From NCBI RefSeq assembly GCF_050433445.1, contig NZ_JBNPXF010000037.1:1-15729 (forward strand): a stretch of 15,729 nt of DNA, written 5' to 3'. The position numbers were made by a program, and so were the translations under genes. The notes under the pieces are model-generated. The model was not told the DNA's origin and made no database searches. It saw nothing but the letters and a program-made list of their open reading frames with translations. Positions 12,861-15,729 of the stretch are shown piece by piece. Numbering within the stretch: the first letter of the stretch is position 1; each line of letters starts with the position of its first letter. Source of the stretch: Kroppenstedtia sanguinis (GTDB taxonomy: Bacteria; Bacillota; Bacilli; Thermoactinomycetales; DSM-45169).

Positions 12861-14435
12861 ATGAGTGATCAGAAGTACCGCGAGTCCACATCGGAGGAAA
12901 TTGGACAGGAAGAGCACACGGTTTCCCACGAGACGGACAAAACCTATACAGCTTCCATGCAACCTTCTGTTCCCGGCGGTCGAACCACTACCAACAAATT
13001 GGGTGCGGTTCTGCAGAGGGAACCGGAACCGGGGATTGCGGAGCCGGAAGAGAAGGATGCCATCGACTTTTCCAAGCCCTTGTGGCAATCCTTGATCATC
13101 TTCTTTATTCCATTGATGCTCAGCAATATTTTACAATCCCTCGGGGGAACGGTCAGTTCGGTCTTGCTGGGCAGGGGGCTGGGGGAGCATGCATTGGCCG
13201 CTGCTAGTGCCATCTTTCCCCTGACATTCCTGCTGATCTCTTTGGTGATCGGACTGGGAAGTGCCAGCTCCGTACTGATCGGGCAAGCCCATGCCAGCCG
13301 CAATTGGGAACGGATGAAAGCCACCGTAGGCACCTCCCTCACCTTTGCGTTGTTGGCGGGAATCGTCGCGGCTGTCATCGGTAATCTATTTCTGTATGAT
13401 TTGTTGAAACTGATCGGAATTCCGGCTGAAATCATGGGGGAGGCGGCCCAGTTTGGGCGGGTTCTTTTCAGCGGGCTGCCGATTCTCTTCCTATATATTA
13501 TCTACACTACGTTCTTGCGGGGAACCGGGGATTCCAAGACTCCCTTTTACTTTTTGTTGATCAGCACTGCCTTGACGATCCTGTTGACCCCGGCTTTTCT
13601 GTTCGGATGGATGGGACTGCCCCAACTGGGAATTGAGGGAGCCGCCGCGGCCAATGTGATCGGATCCTTGATCTCTTTGATCCTGCTGATCATTTACTTG
13701 CGCTGGACGAAGCATACCTTGGCACTGGATCAGACTACCATCAAAAAACTGCGTCTGGACCCGTCGATCCTGAAACTGATGATCGGGATTGGCCTACCTA
13801 CCGGTGCGCAGATGATTTTTATCTCTGCATCGGAGATCGCTATCGTCTCTTTTGTCAACCGGTTTGGGGCCCATGCTACCGCCGCCTACGGGGCGATCAA
13901 TCAGGTGATCAACTATGTGCAGATTCCGTCGATGAGCTTAGGGATCGCCATCGGCATCTTTGGTGCCCAGCTGATCGGCTCCAATCGGCAACATCGGTTG
14001 CAGGAGCTGATTAAAAACACCGTGGTCCTCAACTATGTGATCGGTCTGGTTCTGACCGGGGTGGTCTATCTGTTCAGCCGTCCGATCCTCTCCTGGTTCT
14101 TGACAGATCCTTACACCTTGGATGTTGCTGTGACCTCTTTGTACATCACCCTGTGGTCCTTTATCATTTTGGGCCATGTCGTCATCCTGACGGGATTGAT
14201 GCGATCCAGCGGGACCGTGTTCTGGCCCACCCTGATCGGAATTTTATCGATCATCTTGGTGGAGATTCCTGCTGCCTACATCCTTTCTAACACCGTTGGT
14301 TTACAAGGCGTGTGGATGGCTTATCCCATCTCCTTCAGTGTGAATCTGCTGGCCCAGTATATTTATTATCGCTTGTACTGGAAGAATCGCACTCACCAGC
14401 GTTTCTTCAAAGAACCGGAAGGATCTTTGACATGA
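12861..14435 (+). CDS. MATE-family multidrug efflux transporter
   Basis: This cation-coupled antiporter is predicted to have twelve helices and acts in the cytoplasmic membrane on drugs or metabolites. With the ATG at 12861 (GAGGTGG 6 bases upstream) it has 524 residues. The two MatE halves start near residue 78 (LWQSLIIFFIPLMLSNILQS) and near 295 (LKLMIGIGLPTGAQMIFI). Typical motifs include LGRGLGEHALAAAS, IGLGSASSVLIGQA, YTTFLRGTGDSKTPF and LTGLMRSSGTVFWP. Before the first helix is a polar tail of about 75 residues rich in E, T and S, far longer than the 10-15 residues usual in MATE proteins. The substrate cannot be read from sequence. A structured leader precedes the gene and two hairpins follow it. 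Confidence 0.93.
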   Translation: MSDQKYRESTSEEIGQEEHTVSHETDKTYTASMQPSVPGGRTTTNKLGAVLQREPEPGIAEPEEKDAIDFSKPLWQSLIIFFIPLMLSNILQSLGGTVSSVLLGRGLGEHALAAASAIFPLTFLLISLVIGLGSASSVLIGQAHASRNWERMKATVGTSLTFALLAGIVAAVIGNLFLYDLLKLIGIPAEIMGEAAQFGRVLFSGLPILFLYIIYTTFLRGTGDSKTPFYFLLISTALTILLTPAFLFGWMGLPQLGIEGAAAANVIGSLISLILLIIYLRWTKHTLALDQTTIKKLRLDPSILKLMIGIGLPTGAQMIFISASEIAIVSFVNRFGAHATAAYGAINQVINYVQIPSMSLGIAIGIFGAQLIGSNRQHRLQELIKNTVVLNYVIGLVLTGVVYLFSRPILSWFLTDPYTLDVAVTSLYITLWSFIILGHVVILTGLMRSSGTVFWPTLIGILSIILVEIPAAYILSNTVGLQGVWMAYPISFSVNLLAQYIYYRLYWKNRTHQRFFKEPEGSLT

Positions 14436-14460
14436 ATGGAAGTTGAAGACTCCTAACGGG

Positions 14461-14497
14461 AACAGGCTGTTGAGTCTATCTCAACAGCCTGTTTTTA
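14461..14497 (+). terminator. First terminator after the MATE gene
   Basis: AACAGGCTGTTGAG (14461-14474) pairs perfectly over 14 bp with CTCAACAGCCTGTT (14480-14493) around a 5-base loop, and the arm runs into a short T tract. Confidence 0.88.
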
Positions 14498-14508
14498 TAG
14501 GAACAGAA

Positions 14509-14545
14509 ATATCCCAGGTGAGTGTGGATCACCTGGGATATTTTT
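14509..14545 (+). terminator. Second terminator after the MATE gene, possibly bidirectional
   Basis: ATATCCCAGGTG (14509-14520) pairs perfectly over 12 bp with CACCTGGGATAT (14530-14541) around a 9-base loop, followed by TTTT. Read on the minus strand the stem is followed by TTCTG, so it may also weakly stop transcription from the MFS gene. Confidence 0.8.
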
Positions 14546-14566
14546 GTTGATCTTTGGGTGTTCAAC

Positions 14567-15635
14567 CTAATTGGCTTGGGATTCCTGTCTTACCGTCTCT
14601 AGATTTGCCGAAATCGAACGTTCCTTTTTTCCATGCATGAAATAATAAAGAATCGTCGTAAACAGGACTATGACACCCATGATAGTATACAAATTGCTGT
14701 ATCCGGTTACTGGGACGATATATCCAAGCACGTAGGGTCCAAATCCAACTCCGGCGTCGAGGGCAATATAGTAAGTTGACGTTGCCAGACCGATCCGATG
14801 TGGGGGTGCAGCCTTTACCGCAATCGCTTGCGTGGTTGATTGCATATTACCATAACCAAGACCCATCAGGACACCGGCTAGTAATAGCGGGATGCTACTT
14901 TCCACAGTACTTAACAACAGTAACCCTGCTCCAAATAAGATGAAAGCCGGGTACATGATGGTGTTGGCTCCTTTCAAGTCCATCAGCCGTCCAGTGAAGG
15001 GTCGAGATACCAAGATGGCTGCAGCATAGACAATAAAAAATAGGCCTGCCGCGTCGACCAGGTTCATTTCAATTGCATAGAAGTTAATGAAGGAAAGGAC
15101 GCTGGAATAACCAAAGGATATGATGATCACGACGAGCGCGATGGGAAAGGCTTTCGGTTCTAAAAAGCTGGATAGACCCCATTTTTTATCCATCTTCGTT
15201 TTTGCAGGTTTTTTTACGACGGGTATTTTAGCAAATAAGGAGATGATGAAACTAATCATGGTCAATGCGAGACAAAAGCCAAAAATCACCTGGTAACTTG
15301 TATGAGAACTCAAATATAGGCCGATGAAAGGACCGATTGCAGTAGCTAGGGTAATGCTCATGCTGTAAAAACCGATTCCTTCTCCTCTTCGTTCACTAGG
15401 TAATACCTCAGCGACAATGGTTCCGGTTGCTGTACTTGCCGCCCCAAGGGCAATTCCGTGTAATAAACGGGTCATCAGCAGAAAACCGATCCCTCCGTTA
15501 ATAAAATACAAAAGGGATGTCAACAAAAAAAAGAAAAGCCCAAAATATAACATTTTCTTATTTCCGATGGATGTAATCATCCGGCCAATAACCAACCGTC
15601 CGATTAACGTTCCGATAATAAAAATACCGGTAACC
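14567..15635 (-). pseudogene. MFS efflux transporter, N-terminus removed by an IS insertion
   Basis: This is a major facilitator transporter of the drug:H+ antiporter type. The surviving coding frame covers about 355 codons, from the middle of helix 2 (VTGIFIIGTLIGRLVIGRM) to a normal polar C-terminus. Helix 1 and the start codon are missing. The loop after helix 2, GRLVIGRMITSIGNKK, fits MFS motif A; LLHGIALGAASTATGTIVAEVLP and ALATA-type glycine-rich segments fit helices 4-5, and a second six-helix half follows a central loop rich in K and P (about 15170-15230). At 15636 the sequence switches abruptly to the IS tip, and the frame meets TAA (15643-15641) inside it. A TTG at 15595 is open but lacks a ribosome site. 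The gene is AT-richer than its neighbours. It is probably non-functional unless the IS is absent in part of the population. Confidence 0.88.
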
Positions 15636-15729
15636 TGGTATTATCCCCATACGGTAGACAGTGAAAAAAGTCCATCTGGTAAGATGGACAAAAGCACTGA
15701 ACTGCCGGAGGGGATTTTCTTATGGCGAA
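15636..15729 (+). mobile_element. IS element, left end only, inverted copy of the one at 1-95
   Basis: The tip TGGTATTATCCCC starts at 15636 exactly where the MFS frame breaks off. After a variable four-base patch (ATAC here, TTGA in the other copy) the next 76 bases are identical to the reverse complement of 2-77. The hairpin (15670-15689), GGAGGGG (15707-15713) and ATG (15722) repeat the layout of the left copy. The hairpin has T-tract terminator form on the minus strand, pointing towards the MFS remnant, so outward transcription into that gene should be reduced. Family assignment to IS3 is an inference. Confidence 0.8.
15722..15729 (+). CDS. Transposase OrfA, first codons only
   Basis: ATG GCG AA runs off the window edge, with GGAGGGG 8 bases upstream. 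It mirrors the start at 9-1 on the minus strand. Confidence 0.4.

Noticed and set aside
1..15729. Composite transposon carrying all genes between the two IS ends
   Set aside because: Most genes between are ordinary chromosomal housekeeping genes, and identical contig-edge repeats are the expected result of assembly breaking in a multi-copy IS. It stays possible but is not the simpler reading.
1..15729. CRISPR array, tRNA or rRNA genes
   Set aside because: No regularly spaced direct repeats, tRNA cloverleaf landmarks or rRNA segments were seen on either strand.

Overview
The window reads as a piece of a Firmicutes (Bacillales) chromosome. It carries the set yunC, yunD, yunE and yunF familiar from Bacillus, purine-rich Shine-Dalgarno sequences at almost every start, a B. 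subtilis-style thiamine regulon gene block and a moderately high GC content by eye. A member of the Thermoactinomycetaceae would fit, but that placement is a guess from gene content and codon use.

The two edges are inverted copies of one sequence: positions 2-95 match the reverse complement of 15636-15729 with 3 mismatches in 94. Each copy looks like the left end of the same insertion sequence (terminal repeat, hairpin, Shine-Dalgarno, ATG GCG AA start) reading out of the window. The left copy begins 5 bp past the pncB stop codon. The right copy cuts an MFS transporter gene and removes its N-terminus. The window is probably a short-read contig that broke in two copies of a multi-copy IS.

From left to right. 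(1) 101-2097, minus strand: nicotinate phosphoribosyltransferase (NAD salvage) behind a JAMM metallopeptidase. (2) 2188-5416, plus strand: DUF72 protein (yunF-like), TauE/SafE exporter (yunE-like) and YunD nucleotidase. They converge, one base apart, on a QueT-type queuosine-precursor transporter (5418-5900, minus). (3) 6076-7167, plus strand: a DUF6154-like small acidic protein, YunC (DUF1805) and an unrecognised 114-residue protein with its own promoter. (4) 7297-8098, minus strand: an AT-richer two-gene cassette, made of a DUF6338-type membrane protein and a very basic 54-residue protein that is too short for ordinary ORF calling. This is the most accessory-looking part of the window. (5) 8405-9343, minus strand: an RluA/RluD-type pseudouridine synthase. 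(6) 9492-12646, plus strand: promoter, TPP riboswitch, intrinsic terminator, then a thiamine-binding protein and an ABC importer (permease, lipoprotein, ATPase; thiXYZ type) with overlapping or nearly touching genes, closed by a terminator. (7) 12738-14435, plus strand: a MATE efflux pump with a folded-looking leader and an unusually long acidic N-terminal tail, followed by two tandem hairpins. (8) 14567-15635, minus strand: the truncated MFS gene.

The thi block works as one unit: low thiamine pyrophosphate should let transcription pass the terminator at 9685-9712 and express pyrimidine-precursor uptake. The DUF6338 plus small-protein pair is the best candidate here for an undescribed system.
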